Shown here: piece after piece, positions 21,233-33,570 of the stretch | Numbering within the stretch: position 1 is the first letter of the stretch | Layout: each line of letters begins with the position of its first letter | NCBI GenBank assembly: GCA_001632425.1 | Contig: KV425652.1 | Location: 41,525-90,071 of the forward strand | Source: Neolentinus lepideus HHB14362 ss-1 | Taxonomy: Eukaryota > Basidiomycota > Agaricomycetes > Gloeophyllales > Gloeophyllaceae | DNA length: 48,547 nucleotides | Reading direction: 5' to 3' | Notes under the pieces: model-generated | What the model was told of the DNA's origin: nothing | The model's input: only the letters and a program-made list of their open reading frames with translations | Databases searched by the model: none | Made by a program: the position numbers and the translations under genes

Positions 21233-23077
21233 CTATTGGTTCCCGAACTTCTTCTTCGCCTGCTTGCAAACCTCCGTGAAAGCCTTCCCCAGATATTCGA
21301 AGTCGGAAATCTGTAATCCGTCGTCGACGGGGGGTAGGGGAAATGAACAATGAAATACATACCTCCGACCAGACCTGCGCACTGCACCGTGTCCACCATT
21401 TCCCGTTATGCCAGTAATGAGCGGCATAGCAGTGCCACTCCAAGAGGAGCTGGGCTTTGAGGAAGTCGTCTACATCCCAGGTGGGAGGTACACCTGCCAA
21501 TGGGAGCTCGACGTTCACCTGTAGAACCTTTCGTCAGAAGAACATTGCCTTCCTACGAATATGCAGTGACGAACCATGTTCGCCGTTAATTCTCCCTTCT
21601 CGTTCTCCATAACAGACGTGCCGAAGATTTCGGCAAGGCGCTTGCCACCGTCCAGCGCGAGCTGGTGACAGTACTTGTTAATCTCATGCTCACCGCCGAT
21701 CCAGTTCCTGAACTCGATAGCTGACGAACATGCTTCAATTGAACAGAGAAGTAAGGTGAAAACAGGAGCGACTAGGATGCACCTGCAGGTACGCTGAGGT
21801 ACGGGATAAAATCCATGGTACCAGTCCCTGACCGAGAGTCAGCTGCGATGAAACATTGCTAGAGATTAGATGGATTGACATTCGTGCTGTTTCACGAAAT
21901 TGTGATGGGTAGGAGAGACGTATTCGTGAGAGGTCGGCATAGACGACTTGATGATGTGTTGGTTCCTGCAGGTCATAAGTGCACGCGAGAGATATCCACC
22001 TCTCGACAGTACGAACCGCTTTGGCACGTACATAACGCAACAGCTGCGTTTGGCAAAGAGCCACTTGTGGCAGTTCTGTTAAGTCGTCAATAATTAGTGT
22101 GAGCCGCTAGCCTGGCTTGCATCGGCGTACGGAGACCCAGAAATCCGGCTTGACTTCTGATAAATTGATGTCCACTTCTTGACCGATCATGTGTGCGGCA
22201 TCGATGACGCTCCACACGCCCGTCTCTCTACATATCTTTACCATCTCTGCCCAGGGCAAGCGGGCGCCTGGGGTGGAAATGATTCCGTCTATGACAGCGA
22301 CCACTTTGCGCTTTTCCGGTGCACCTTGGGACAACAAGTGACAATGATACAAATTTGACGGCGATGAAATACTCACCAGCAACCGAGGATACCGCTGACA
22401 GCAAGTGCTCTTTCCAATTGGCCACAATTTGTGCATGAGTGGTCGGGAATTGGATCAAAAATTTCGACACGGTTGGGTGCGGCGGTATGTCCGAGAGATA
22501 TTGAATTGTCTTTGCAATAGCACCGTATGTGGTAGTGGCTGGAGACCAAATCCTTTAGCACCCGGCATGACACGACAAGCTAGCACTCACCGCCAATAAT
22601 GATGTCGCCTTCGTGCCATTCGAAGTTCCGCAGGATGGTATTTAGTCCGTGAGTGGCATTGGGCACCATGACACATTCGTCGACCTCAGCGCCAATGAGG
22701 TTTGCTACTAGAGACCTGGCATGCTCTAGTCGACCCTGGTACGTCAGACGGAGGAACCTGTCCGGGCACGCCTCTATTTCGGCGGAGATCTTTGCGCATT
22801 CCGTGGCCACAGGTAGGGGTAGAGACCCGTAAGCACCTAAGAGATGGAACAAATTATGGGAGTATCAATATATGGGATCTTGAGGCGGAATTATGCTCAT
22901 GTGATTTCCGTCGGCTGCATGCATCATTAAACTGAGGATGGACTCACCGTGGTTCAGGTTGATATAGCCATCCTCAAATCCGAAGTATTTACGAATGTCA
23001 TGGCCAAATTTTGGTGGCTGGCTTTGGGGATCGTAAGTATGGCATTTCGTTTCCTCAGACTCAGTCATTGCAGTCAT
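21233..23077 (-). CDS. PLP-dependent class V aminotransferase (isopenicillin N epimerase/Egt2-like)
   Basis: Ten exons, all GT..AG with matching phases, give 433 residues (exon 1 is 23077-22948, exon 10 is 21310-21233). The start is the first ATG in frame. Family landmarks in order are FGHDIRKYFGF, YINLNHGAYGSLPLPV, CPDRFLRLTYQGRLE, VPNATHGLNTILRNFEW, TTYGAIAKTIQYL, VWSVIDAAHMIGQ (Asp contacting the cofactor), and DFWVSNCHKWLFAKR, whose Lys (about residue 248) should bind PLP. Fungal members are annotated as isopenicillin N epimerase-like, and related proteins act as ergothioneine C-S lyase (Egt2); the substrate cannot be told here. The usual NHGSYGS reads NHGAYGS. A degenerate paralogue lies at 42903-43765. 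It is divergent from GPI1 with 177 nt between start codons. Confidence 0.9.
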
Positions 23078-23254
23078 CTTCGGTTTCAAGCTGGAGGGGT
23101 CGAAGTTGATGCGTCTAGGAAGAGACCGTGCACCGCTCCGCCTTGCGAATAATGACTTGTATCAGCTAGTGACTCACTCGGGCCCTGTTGCGGACCGCGC
23201 GGTATAGGGGCAAGTGTGGCTGAAGATTTATCGCATACTATCTTGCCGCCGGCT
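23078..23254. promoter_or_regulatory. shared divergent promoter region
   Basis: Only 177 nt separate the ATG of the class V aminotransferase (minus) from the ATG of GPI1 (plus), so both promoters must overlap. No clear TATA box is visible on either strand. Confidence 0.5.
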
Positions 23255-25713
23255 ATGTACTATGATGTACGCATGTCGATAGGCGCCCGTTTCCTTGGAT
23301 TCGCGATTTTCCAAGATTTATGCATGCCCTCCGCTCAGCACACACAAATTCTGTGGCCCATCGATTTGAAGAGCGAAGGATTTATATACGGTTGGACTAG
23401 CCCCGTGCTTTGCATTGCGGGCGTCCTCGATGTCGGGACGGTAAACTTACTTTTTTAACCCCAGCGAGAAGGATCATAGTCACCCCTTTTGTAGAGAGAC
23501 GAGGCTGAGAATTGTCTCCAGTGCTTCATAAAGTCAGATTATGGAAATAAAATCCAGGTTACTTGCTCTCGCGATCCAATCGTGCTTGGGCGATGTACTT
23601 CTTGCCAAAAGAGATCTGGCATTGAGACACCCCTTCCTTCTTTCGCCATTGAAGTTGCAGGAGTTTCCACGTACGATGCTACTGTCTCTGACGTAAAGTC
23701 GTTTCTCATTCTGTCTAGACAAAGCGAGAGTCACCTTATTTACTATCGTCGGCCGAAAGCCGGCTCATTGCATTACTACACGCTGGGCTCCGGCGGCGGC
23801 GGCAGCATGCTTGATCCACTGAAGCCAGTCAAGTCAGCGCTTTATACAAGGAGATCTCTCCAGGGTGTCAAAGCCGAAAATGGTCTGAATGAAGTTACTA
23901 TCAACCAGGTTTGTTTCCGTCGCTTCGTGGAACCTCCCTGTTCTTATATATGTACAGATGAACTACGCGCATAGCATAGAGATGCAGTTGGCAGCCCTGC
24001 CTCCGGCCTTCCGAAATCGTACATACGCTAGGATCAGACCTGACAAGTTACTTGGGCACATCGCTTCATTCTGCTCACTGATCCTGCAAGCGGACAGATC
24101 AGTATCACCATTTGCCTATATCTTCAGAACCCCTTGGCGTTTCATGAAATGGATATCTATGACCAGTGTGTCAATCGATCCAAACCGAAGTGCAATGACT
24201 GACGCGATGTATATAGTACAGCAATGCAACACACGTGCCGAGCAATTCTCTGATCTGCCTTCAAAGTTTCAGTCCCTGCACAGCCATCCGGGCGTTCCGG
24301 TCGAAGACTATATCGAGAAATATAACACGTAGGCTCCTTAGGCAGATAAAAAGTCGTTTCTGACGTGCATACAGGTTTTATAACTTTATATGGCTCGTTC
24401 TCAACGATGTGATCGTTGGAACCGCCTTCGGGGCATTTGTCTGTGAGAATCACGCCGTGCTTGCAGTCGAGCTAGGTGATTTCGTTGAGGTAGGGGTTTC
24501 CTTGACTATATTGGTATCAGAGGAGTTGAGATCGATGCATCTCGATAGCACCATCTTGTCGGAAATATACAGAACATCTTGATGTGGCTCGACAACTGGC
24601 CAGCTGGTCTCAAGTTGAACACAGAACTTAGTAACTTCTATTGCAGTACCTTCATCGGTGTGATCGGATTATGGGGGCGTACGTGACTTTTTTGCCCTTC
24701 TGAGACTAAGTCTCATTTTGTATAGAGCTCTTGAGCTTCGTGATTCCGCATCTTCCAGCCCTGATATATGCCGTTGGTGCGATAGGATCTTGCGGGATGA
24801 CGATGGTTGTCTCATCCATGCTTGATTTGCTCAACATCTTCACCGCACATTTGCGCGTCTGTTATTATATTGGAGCAACCGTGTATCGTCAGCAATTGCA
24901 AACACTGGGTTCTTTATGGAATCTCTTCCGGGGCAAGTTCATATTGGTCAGGTTTTTACGATGTCAACTGAAGTTGTATAATGGCAGGGAAGCGATTCAA
25001 CGTTCTGCGTAACCGCATCGACAGCTGGGACTACGATATTGACCAGCTACTGCTGGGAACGATCCTATTTACACTCGTAGCCTTTCTTTTCCCCACTGTT
25101 TTGACCTATTACTCTCTATTTGCCGTGGTGAGTCTAGTCAGTCTGGACCCCTCAAACGTATCCGTAGTTATATTCCTTTATCACATAGCTGCAATTCTGC
25201 GTCATCCTCCTCCGCGCCAGCCTTGAGACTTTCTTGGTATTTATGAATCACTTCCCACTGTTCGCATTGATGCTACGAGTCAAGGATCCTTGGAGACTTT
25301 CTGGTGTGGTCTTCTCGTACCATCTGGAGCATGGGTGCTGAGACCGTATCATTACAGGTGGTATTTACTTCGACTTCCTGCAGCCCACTGATTCATGCCC
25401 TCCTGCCATGATGATCCAGGTAAGTCGAAGGGACGCCTGTGAGGTGATGGAATTTAATGTTGAGGCGTTCATATGAAGCATCAGCCTGTTCCGTTCTTCT
25501 CTGTCTTCTCCCAATTCGGTGAGAATTATCCTTCTCTAGATGTTAGTGCAATTCTAACCGACACCCTAAGTTCGCATCTGGTCGCGAATCGCTTCACACT
25601 ATAATCCCCTTCGCCTTCTGCGCTGCCTTGTAACCGGGGACTACCTCACGTCAATCCCTGGATATTCCATACGACATCGTGGAATGCCTGAACAAGAACA
25701 GAATAAGAATTAA
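23255..25713 (+). CDS. GPI1: GPI-GlcNAc transferase subunit GPI1/PIG-Q
   Basis: Eleven exons give 630 residues: 23255-23440, 23495-23908, 23958-24328, 24375-24489, 24573-24678, 24726-24932, 24988-25127, 25189-25303, 25358-25419, 25485-25518, 25571-25713. The conserved multi-pass core includes FYNFIWLVLNDVIVGTAFG, MWLDNWPAGLKLNTELS, SLWNLFRGKRFNVLRNR, DSWDYDIDQLLLGTILFT and FLVFMNHFPLFALMLRVKDP, all hallmarks of Gpi1/PIG-Q. The protein is part of the ER-membrane complex that transfers GlcNAc to phosphatidylinositol, the first step of GPI-anchor synthesis. The N-terminal half (ILWPIDLKSEGFIYGW, SHLIYYRRP) is less conserved. The start is the first ATG in frame; a second ATG at 23273 is possible. 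The intron at 24933-24987 is GC-AG. The 3' end is convergent with the DUF2235 gene. Confidence 0.92.
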
Positions 25714-25811
25714 TGATACACTACCACACATGAGCATAAAGGAAGCTAAATGGACCTGCGTATCGTAAAAGACGGAACGGTATAGGCCCAAAAAGAGATG
25801 AGGAAGCTTCG

Positions 25812-28005
25812 TCAATCCACCCATGTTTCACCAACACGCAATGCTGGCTGAGGTTTGTAGTTTCCGCCTTGAAGTAGTTTTTGAGCGGCCTCCCTCAACT
25901 TCACGGTTCGGTGCATCTTCACACCATCCCTATGCTGTCGACGGATAGACCGAGGAGCTCCACGATTGAGTCTATTCCGGGTCAGGGCACATATTCATGA
26001 ACGCAACAAGTCAGACTCACATGAATCTTGTCTGCCATTCATTGCCGTCATCTCCGGCTTGATATCTCTCCTCCATAGGTAGCAACTCCAAGATCCACCA
26101 GCCCTTCGATAAGACGAGCTGGTCGTATATTGGGGATAACGCGTCTAGGATGTCCTCCTCTTCTTCGTTCAGAAATGAACTCTGCTTCCCAGAATTGTCT
26201 TTACTAGCCGTGAGAAGGGACTCTGCTATGGGCAGGAAAGAAGACTCCGGACCCAATGGTGGACGCTCCTTGACGTAGGGGTATAAAGACGCTGGGTCCA
26301 AGCCTACTGTACGGAACAGACTCGCGTGGAACATGATGCCAGTGTTGCACAGAAAGCACTGGCGGATCATCCACCGTAGGGAGATACGCGCCAAAGTGTG
26401 CCGGGTACCGTTAGGCACCGAGCCACCTCCTACGTCTGATGAGGTCCGAGATCAGACGTCGTTTGCAACAAGACATGATACTTGCGCCGTAGATCATTCA
26501 CTTACCACAGTGACACCCGGAAAACCAAACTTCTAAGACATCAGTTTCTCTTTGGTAGTCGTGGCCATACACCCTCTCTAACGTATTAGCAGTCATCTTG
26601 CGGTGGACCTCCTTGGTGTTCTTCTTTTCCTCAACAACCTTGCTCTTCTCCTGAGCTGTATGATCTGAGGGTGTGGAGCGATGTGACGATCGAAATGATG
26701 AGGGGAGCCCTTCGTAAATGGAGTACATAGCCGATCGGTGACCGTTTGATTTGGGCATGTCCCCCGGCTGCGTGCCTAATTTCAACTGTTCTTCTGTGGG
26801 TCTATTCCAACTACACACAGCAGGGATCGTCAGACCCGGCAAGTATGCGAAGGATGAGGTTACCAGTTTTGCTTGAATTTGACCCGTCGCTCGTCTAGAC
26901 TCAAAGCGTGTCGAAAGTACTTGACAGCGGTATTAGAAGTCGTGAAAGGGAGGGTACGCGGGATCAACCCGACGGAGCAGACGGTGTCCCTGGTATTGAT
27001 GTGAAACAAAGTTCGGCAGGCATTATATGGAAACTGACCAGACACCGAGAAACTCAATCTCGACGTCTACAGAGAAGGCTTTCTTGAACGCCGTACTCTG
27101 CTCCCATCCTGCTTGGTCTGCTTTCGTGTACATCTTATGGCAACATAAGTGCTCATGCATTGTATTGCTACTATGTCGCCCACCTTGTATGCGAAAGGAA
27201 TTTGCTGATGGTTGGACGCTGGAAGCAGGCCAACCTAATGCACTTGGTTCAGATGAGGTAGTTTCGACCAAACCAGGACCAACCTTGTGGACCATTCCAG
27301 CAAGAGCTCTTGCAGTATACGCTCCACGAGAGAATCCGAATATACAGATCTTGTCTCCCGCTTGATCTGAGTGTTTCCTGACGTCGGCATAGGAAAATCT
27401 GAAGCAAGGTCTTACGCACAATTCTCCATGAGGAACTCGTACCCGCCCATAACGTGTGCGTCGAGGTTCCACGCAATCATCATGTCGATTGTTTTAGAGA
27501 CGCTAGTCCAGAATGGGGTGGCAATCTGCGGAACTGTGTAGGTGCCTATCCCAGCCTGAAGTGGGTCAGTGTGTCAGTATCGCCATTCTGAAGCAGGTGG
27601 CATACCTGGTAATAGACCATTTGACGCTGCCGATCATCCTTCTTCAACATTGAAAACAGCTGCACAATATTCGAGTTCTAGATTCCCATGTGAGTATACT
27701 AGCTCCTGCACCGAGGAAGTGAGTCGTCGTAGTGCACTGACATCGTTATCAAACTGATCGCCAGTTCCATCAAAGCAAAGGACTAAGTTCCTTGGTTCAC
27801 TAAGGTGTTTTGGTGGAATAGCGTCATCGTCGGCGAAGATCCGTCCACCGGCCGCGGGGGCAAAAGACGAGGTGCCAGGAGTTGTCAAAGGGGTGCTTGT
27901 AGAGGATGCTATATAGGAATTGGTAGACGATGCAGATGACGGGAAGAAGAACCTAGACTCAGATTCGCCGACGATAATAGGTTCAGGAGGCGGCCTACTT
28001 GTCAT
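25812..28005 (-). CDS. DUF2235 (Tle1-like) alpha/beta-hydrolase
   Basis: Ten exons (28005-27742, 27677-27606, 27555-27420, 27366-27284, 27234-27184, 27133-27039, 26989-26864, 26810-26506, 26429-26021, 25971-25812) give 566 residues. DUF2235 landmarks are RNLVLCFDGTGDQFDND, AGIGTY, MIAWNLDAHVMGGYEFLMEN, the nucleophile elbow ICIFGFSRGAYTARALAG (Ser near residue 170), EIEFLGVWDTVCSVG (acid) and YFRHALSLDERRVKF (probable catalytic His). The domain is shared with bacterial type VI phospholipase effectors, but fungal members are numerous and mostly uncharacterised; lipase or esterase activity is expected, substrate unknown. The N-terminus is Ser/Pro-rich without a signal peptide, so it is probably intracellular. 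All splice phases agree. Confidence 0.9.
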
Positions 28006-29531
28006 GTCGGAATTGACGATGGGGGTTTGCTAATCTAAAACCCTTACAGCCCTTATATTGTGGAATAGCGCCTGTCCTAGAGCTTAACCGCCTCCCTCAA
28101 AGGCTTCTCAGCAGTAATGTGAAGCTCGAGCGCTGAGCAGCCGAATAGTGGAATATTACAAGCGCCCATTCTTGCCCCTTCAAGTGGTGGTGAGAGTTCT
28201 AATCCTGGAACGATGATCCTGGAACGGCGTAATGGTCGGGCGAGAGGAGTCCGTCCTGAGAGGCGCGCGCCTGTGCAGTGCCTCTCACATGACCTCATTG
28301 CGTTCACTTCGCTCGAGAGACAGACAGGATAAATGAGAGGAAAGTGTCATGAATTCAGCTAGAAGTCATCGAGCTATGTAACTTGACTCATACAGAAGTA
28401 CCTTTTTTTGTTTTAGCTTAAACTTAAAAAACGTTTTGCAGGTAAAGTGAGTTTGTCCAATGACAGTTGCCTAACTTCGACGAACAGAGGTTTCAGAATG
28501 AGCGACTTCTGATAGACGTGTGATCGTCCGCAACAATGCAGACGATGTCTATAGGTAATTGTAAGAACACATGCACAATAGGTATCGTACGTAGGAGCTT
28601 ACCTCACTCAGCATGTCTTAGAAGACTATACGGAGATGAGGCTTACATAGTGAGTATCTCATCTTACAAGATGCACAGCTAGTCTCGTAACCAGACTCTC
28701 TGTGCGACCACGAATTGTGTACAGAGAACGCATTCGAACTACGCAAACTCTCATCTCCGCGCACGTCCATCCGCACTTGTATCCAGAGGCCCTAGTAGAT
28801 CAGCGTACCACAGGGACTGGCGACGAGTCTAATGCACAACCAGGAACGGAGATAATAGTCTCGAAGGTAATCAAAAGATTAAGCTTTAAGCCATGTCAGG
28901 TTACTGTCAGGGACCTAGTAGTCGGACACCCTACACTGTATGCCTTGCCCTACCTGCTATATCCCTCGTATCAGTTCCAATCCACCTGCAAAATGTCGGC
29001 ATACATTGTGTCTATCATTCCCAAGTAGCTCTGTATTTTTGTGTACAATACAACTGAGTGTAGAAATATTCTATTTTTGTCATAGCCTTTGGAGCAGAGG
29101 ACTATGTAATCGGACAGCGTATATAGCACCTGTTTCTGCATCCCAACCCAGCCTTAAACTTTGCATACCATGTCCCCTAATATGCTGGACTATGGTTCAG
29201 TACATTTGAGGGATGAATGAGAGCATAAACAGAGGATACAAATTGTGCCCAAACCCCAATATCATGCAAGCTGAGGAACATTCAGGTTGTATCTGCTGCA
29301 GGACACATCTACTCTCATCCTAATGCTACTTAGACTTCATCATTTAGGTCAGATAGATGATACACACAGCCCAAATGAGCCAATCCCCAACTGACATCGA
29401 CATCTTCCTTTTAGTTTTTCACCCCTCCACTTCTGCTGCAGATGCACCTTGACCCAGGTCCCCAATCCCCCACCGCACTGACAAAATTAATGAAAAAATA
29501 CCTTTGAGTACCTTCACTATATCTCAAACCA
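28006..29531. other. intergenic, no gene recognised
   Basis: This is the 5' flank of the DUF2235 gene followed by about 1.4 kb with only short unsupported frames. The stretch runs into the sequence gap. Confidence 0.45.
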
Positions 29532-29691
29532 NNNNNNNNNNNNNNNNNNNNNNNNNNNNNNNNNNNNNNNNNNNNNNNNNNNNNNNNNNNNNNNNNNNNN
29601 NNNNNNNNNNNNNNNNNNNNNNNNNNNNNNNNNNNNNNNNNNNNNNNNNNNNNNNNNNNNNNNNNNNNNNNNNNNNNNNNNNNNNNNNNNN
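29532..29691. other. assembly gap (160 N)
   Basis: A run of 160 undetermined bases. Nothing can be said about its content, and any open frame across it is meaningless. Gaps of this kind often mark repeats. Confidence 0.98.
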
Positions 29692-30856
29692 GGAGACAGC
29701 ACGACACCATGGTGGATGGCGAGAATGAGAGGACTGTAGAAGGTGGCGGCGCGCAGAACGCGAAACATCAAAAACGGAGAACTCCGACAGCGACGCTGAC
29801 GATAACTCGGTCAGTTTTCAGCGTTTCCTCGTAAAACTTAGCAGAAGTGTTCACTCGAACTATAGCTTTCAAATGATATATAAATTGCAGTCTAATATTA
29901 GCTAAGGAGCGAGCAAAAGCCCACTGTCCGAGTAGGCAGTGTGTCCGACTACCTGATCCGTGACAGTAAATAAAATAATGGTAGGAATGAAGGCACAGCC
30001 TAGAGATGGCGGCGGGCTTCCGGCTGCCCCTGAGAAGCCTCAAGCTCAACCCAAACTCACGAAATCCGACACATCTGTCTAATGACTTCTAAGTAACATG
30101 AGGAGATGGTTTTTTGTTGCAGTAGGTAGACATGCAGTCAGACTATGATGCCTACAAAAAATTACTAGGAACTAATCACAACTAAGACGGGGGTAGGCCA
30201 TTTGCCCAAATATCGACAGAACGCCTTTTGTGATAGCACTAGCTTGAGCATGGCCTTTCTCCGGATCCTCATCATTAGTTTCTATCAATATCCCTAGTCC
30301 CAGGTGACAGATATATACTTCAAGTACATTTCTATGATTCGGTGCCTGGTAGGTGAGCGGACACATCACCATGGCCGTTATCGGATCAATCGTACATCCA
30401 CGTGGACAAGATCTCCCCTCCGAGGCTCCGACCCTCTTCCTATGTACTCGATGCCGGCAATGACAATATTCTGGTCTCTCTTAATCTGACATATCGTTGC
30501 ATGGCACTTCCGCAGAGCATCGACCACGGCCTGTATGGTATCCTTGAACCAACAGGGAATCAGAAGCCTCGCAAGCCACCGTAGCAACTGGGAACGGATA
30601 TACCTCGCGTCACAACTGGCTTCTTTGTGGTTATAGAATTCGTTGCATATGACTGATATTTTTGAATTACTGTGTTTTCCCGAACTTGGGATGTTGTTGG
30701 CGGTTTCTCGGGCCGCAGCAGGTCACAACGGTAGGAATGCGACGACTACATGTCAGAAGGTTACCGGCGTCCTGCAGGTCTCGGCGCTTCATGAGCCAGA
30801 CTAAACGGTTCTTTCGCACTTCGGCAATACAGCATCATAGCGTCTCACGTTCGGAC
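29692..30856. other. region right of the gap, no gene recognised
   Basis: No gene is supported. The part next to the gap has one longer open frame on the minus strand (30049-29768) without introns or recognised motifs; it may be part of a repeat that caused the gap. Confidence 0.4.
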
Positions 30857-30863
30857 TATAAAA
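30857..30863 (+). promoter_or_regulatory. TATA box of the xylanase gene
   Basis: TATAAAA lies 63-69 nt before the ATG at 30926, the same spacing as for the small secreted-protein genes in this window. Confidence 0.6.
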
Positions 30864-30925
30864 TGTGGGACTTGCTGCTCTGTGTCCCCTAATCTCTTAC
30901 TTGGCAGGACTCGCAGACAGTAAAG

Positions 30926-32503
30926 ATGATGGCCAGAGGCTTCGTCACTTTGTTCGCTTTGTTACCTCTTGTACAATGCATGCCGGTATGTCCGTTCCTT
31001 TATGGCGTGCTTCGAATTATTGTTGAGAGTGCTGTCACGTTTCTATAGCAAGCCACCCCTTCGGCCTCGTCGGCCTTACCAACTGGTACATCCACAACGC
31101 CGCTCAACTCGGCGGCGAAAGCGGCGGGAAAAAGATACTTTGGTACCGCAACTGACAACCCGGAGCTTACTAACACGGCCTACACTGCTATCCTGGACCA
31201 AAATGCTATGTTCGGGCAGATTACTCCTGCCAACAGCATGAAATGGGTTCGTAGTCATTTGTCTAGATCACGGTTCCCACTCACCGGTTTTGCTAGGAGC
31301 CCACCGAACCTGATCAAGGCGTCTGGACATGGACGGATGCAGATCAGATTGCTAATCTAGCGAAGTCCAATGGGGATTTACTGAGAGGTAATTTCTATTT
31401 GTCTGTCGATTTTGGCCGAATTCCTGAGGGTTATGGGCAGGCCACAACTGTGTCTGGTATAATCAGCTACCCAGTTGGGTGACGTCGGGTACCTGGACTA
31501 ATGCTACTCTTACCGCTGTGGTCCAGAACCACACTGGTACCTTGGTTGGCCGCTACAAGGGACAAGTGTAGGCCTCTCGTAACATTCATCATCTAACGTA
31601 AAGTATTAACACTGATCTCTCCCCTCCAACTTTAGCTGTAAGTTGATTGTTTTCCTGGCTATAGTGCGACTCTTGAGGCTTATACGATGCTTCACATTCT
31701 AGACAGCTGGGATGTCATTAATGGTAGACAACCTTCTCCTTTCACCGGTTCTATTCATGATGTATCCTATTCAGAGCCGTTTAACGAGGATGGAACTTTT
31801 CGCACGGATGTCTTCTACAACACCACGGGTACATCGTACATTCCCACTGCCTTGCGGGCAGCCAGGGCGGCCGACCCGAATGCCAAGCTGTACATTAACG
31901 AGTATAACATCGAATATTCGGGTCTGTCCACCGTCCTCTAAATGTATTCCGGTCCAAGGTTGTTGATCTCTCCGATTTTAGGCGCCAAGGCGACAGCTAT
32001 GATCAATCTGGTCAAGTCTCTCCAGCAAGAAGGTGTGCCCATCGACGGTATCGGTCTTCAATCCCACTTCATCGTTGGCGAGGTCCCGAGTACCCTCCAA
32101 GCGACCATGGAGTCGTTCACCGCCCTTGGCGTTGAGATTGCCATCACTGAGCTCGACATCCGTATGACGCTTCCTGAGACAGCCGCTCTCCTCGAGCAAC
32201 AGAAGGCTGACTACGACACCGTCATCTCCGCCTGCAAAGCCGTGTCAGGCTGCATTGGTGTCACTGTCTGGGACTTCACTGACAAGGTATGCTGAAACTC
32301 GGTGCGTTGCTAGGTCTTGTTTTAACAGTCTTGCTAGTATTCCTGGATCCCGAGCACGTTCTCTGGACAGGGTGCTGCTACCCCTTACGACTCGGTAAGC
32401 GTGAATTATTGTGGCGTACTGTTTAATTATTATCGATGCGTCCTCCGGACAGAACCTCGTCAAGAAGCCCGCTTACGACGGCATCATCGCCGGCTGGTCA
32501 TAA
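30926..32503 (+). CDS. secreted GH10 endo-1,4-beta-xylanase
   Basis: Ten exons give 352 residues: 30926-30985, 31049-31246, 31297-31387, 31441-31567, 31636-31637, 31703-31723, 31775-31921, 31982-32286, 32338-32394, 32453-32503. A signal peptide ([18 protein letters not shown]) leads into a GH10 domain: [48 protein letters not shown] with acid/base Glu near residue 167, [26 protein letters not shown] with nucleophile Glu near 272, and [16 protein letters not shown]10 enzymes cut xylan chains in plant cell walls. No CBM1 cellulose-binding module is present. The frame through the active-site segment VYSWDVINEP needs the 2-nt exon 5. Skipping it brings a stop within seven codons. Confidence 0.92.
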
Positions 32504-33165
32504 ATGAAGGTTAAATAACAATATCAAGGATGCGAAGGTCTTCCGTTTGGTTTGACCTAATGGAGGTTTGAATGGTTCGTGTATATGACTGATACCTGCC
32601 GTCGGAGTTGTTTATGAGTGTCAGAGCATGCGCTGCGTCGTATCTGAATAAAACCAGGACGAAGCTATCGCTGTCGAACTTTGCTAAGGCATTGCTGTGG
32701 AACGCGTGCTCGAAATGGTCGGGTTAAGAGGGTATTGCGAGACGATGAAATCCGGGAGTCAGGTTTTACAATCATAACTCTTATACACGATCTGCTAAGA
32801 GAACACCTACCAGTTATATGTGGCACGTCCGGTTTTATCCCGTGAGAAGAAGCATCAGACAATGGTGGTGAGAGGAGTGCGTTGACGTGCTTGGATATAG
32901 GAGAGAGTGAAGTGAGTAAGTAGAATATTCGAGAGTAACTGGGACTTGCTGTGAAGGCGACTACAACACTTCATCAAAGAAGATCTACAAGGTGACTGAT
33001 ACTTTCAGTTAGTCACTATTCGATCCTATGCGATTTAGACGATCCGAATGCGACGGATGCTACCTGAATAGTATTGCCTTCGGTAGCTCTGATGGTGGAC
33101 CCACTTGTGTAAAGGGTGAAGGACCGGGTGATGACTGTAACACGCAGTGGTGAGAACGGCCAACA
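32504..33165. other. intergenic, no gene recognised
   Basis: This is the 3' flank of the xylanase and the 5' flank of the small gene at 33166. Nothing coding is supported. Confidence 0.45.
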
Positions 33166-33562
33166 ATGTCACAGTCAAAGCTCCGGCTCGAATCGCTGCC
33201 GCAAGAGCTAGGCTTATTGAATTCATTGATGCTTTCACCAGATCTTTTCGGACAGGACACTATATTCGGGTATCTCGGGGCACGCACCGTCTTAGATGCT
33301 ACGCTCGAGCCGCGCAAAAGAGACACGCCATCCACAATCGGGCAAATTGATAGTAACGTGAGTTAGATCTACATCTTCCTCTTCCGACTCTAACCAGAAT
33401 CCAGATGTAGATTGGGAGGATCCACCAGTCACTGAATACATCTACCAAGGTACTCGTACATAGGGCGAGTCGTAACATCGTACACGTATGATCACGAATG
33501 AAGAAGATTACTATGGCTCTTCAAGACAGTTTACTTTGGTAAGGCCTGGTGATGATCTGTAA
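33166..33562 (+). CDS. hypothetical protein, 100 aa
   Basis: Three exons (33166-33357, 33398-33449, 33504-33562) give 100 residues: a Leu-rich N-terminus (LRLESLPQELGLLNSLMLSP), then DTIFGYLGARTVLDATLEPR, an acidic NPDVDWEDPPVTEYIYQ segment, and EDYYGSSRQFTLVRPGDDL at the end. No signal peptide or membrane segment is seen and I do not recognise the family. The first intron is only 40 nt, shorter than any other in the window, though it has a GTGAGT donor and CTAACCAG at its end. The stop is 8 nt from the stop of the convergent thaumatin-like gene, so the transcripts should overlap. The gene could be a remnant of something longer. Confidence 0.4.
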
Positions 33563-33570
33563 GAGCTCCA

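Noticed and set aside
29411..29771. Open frames running through the N gap
   Set aside because: They consist mostly of undetermined residues and have no evidential value.
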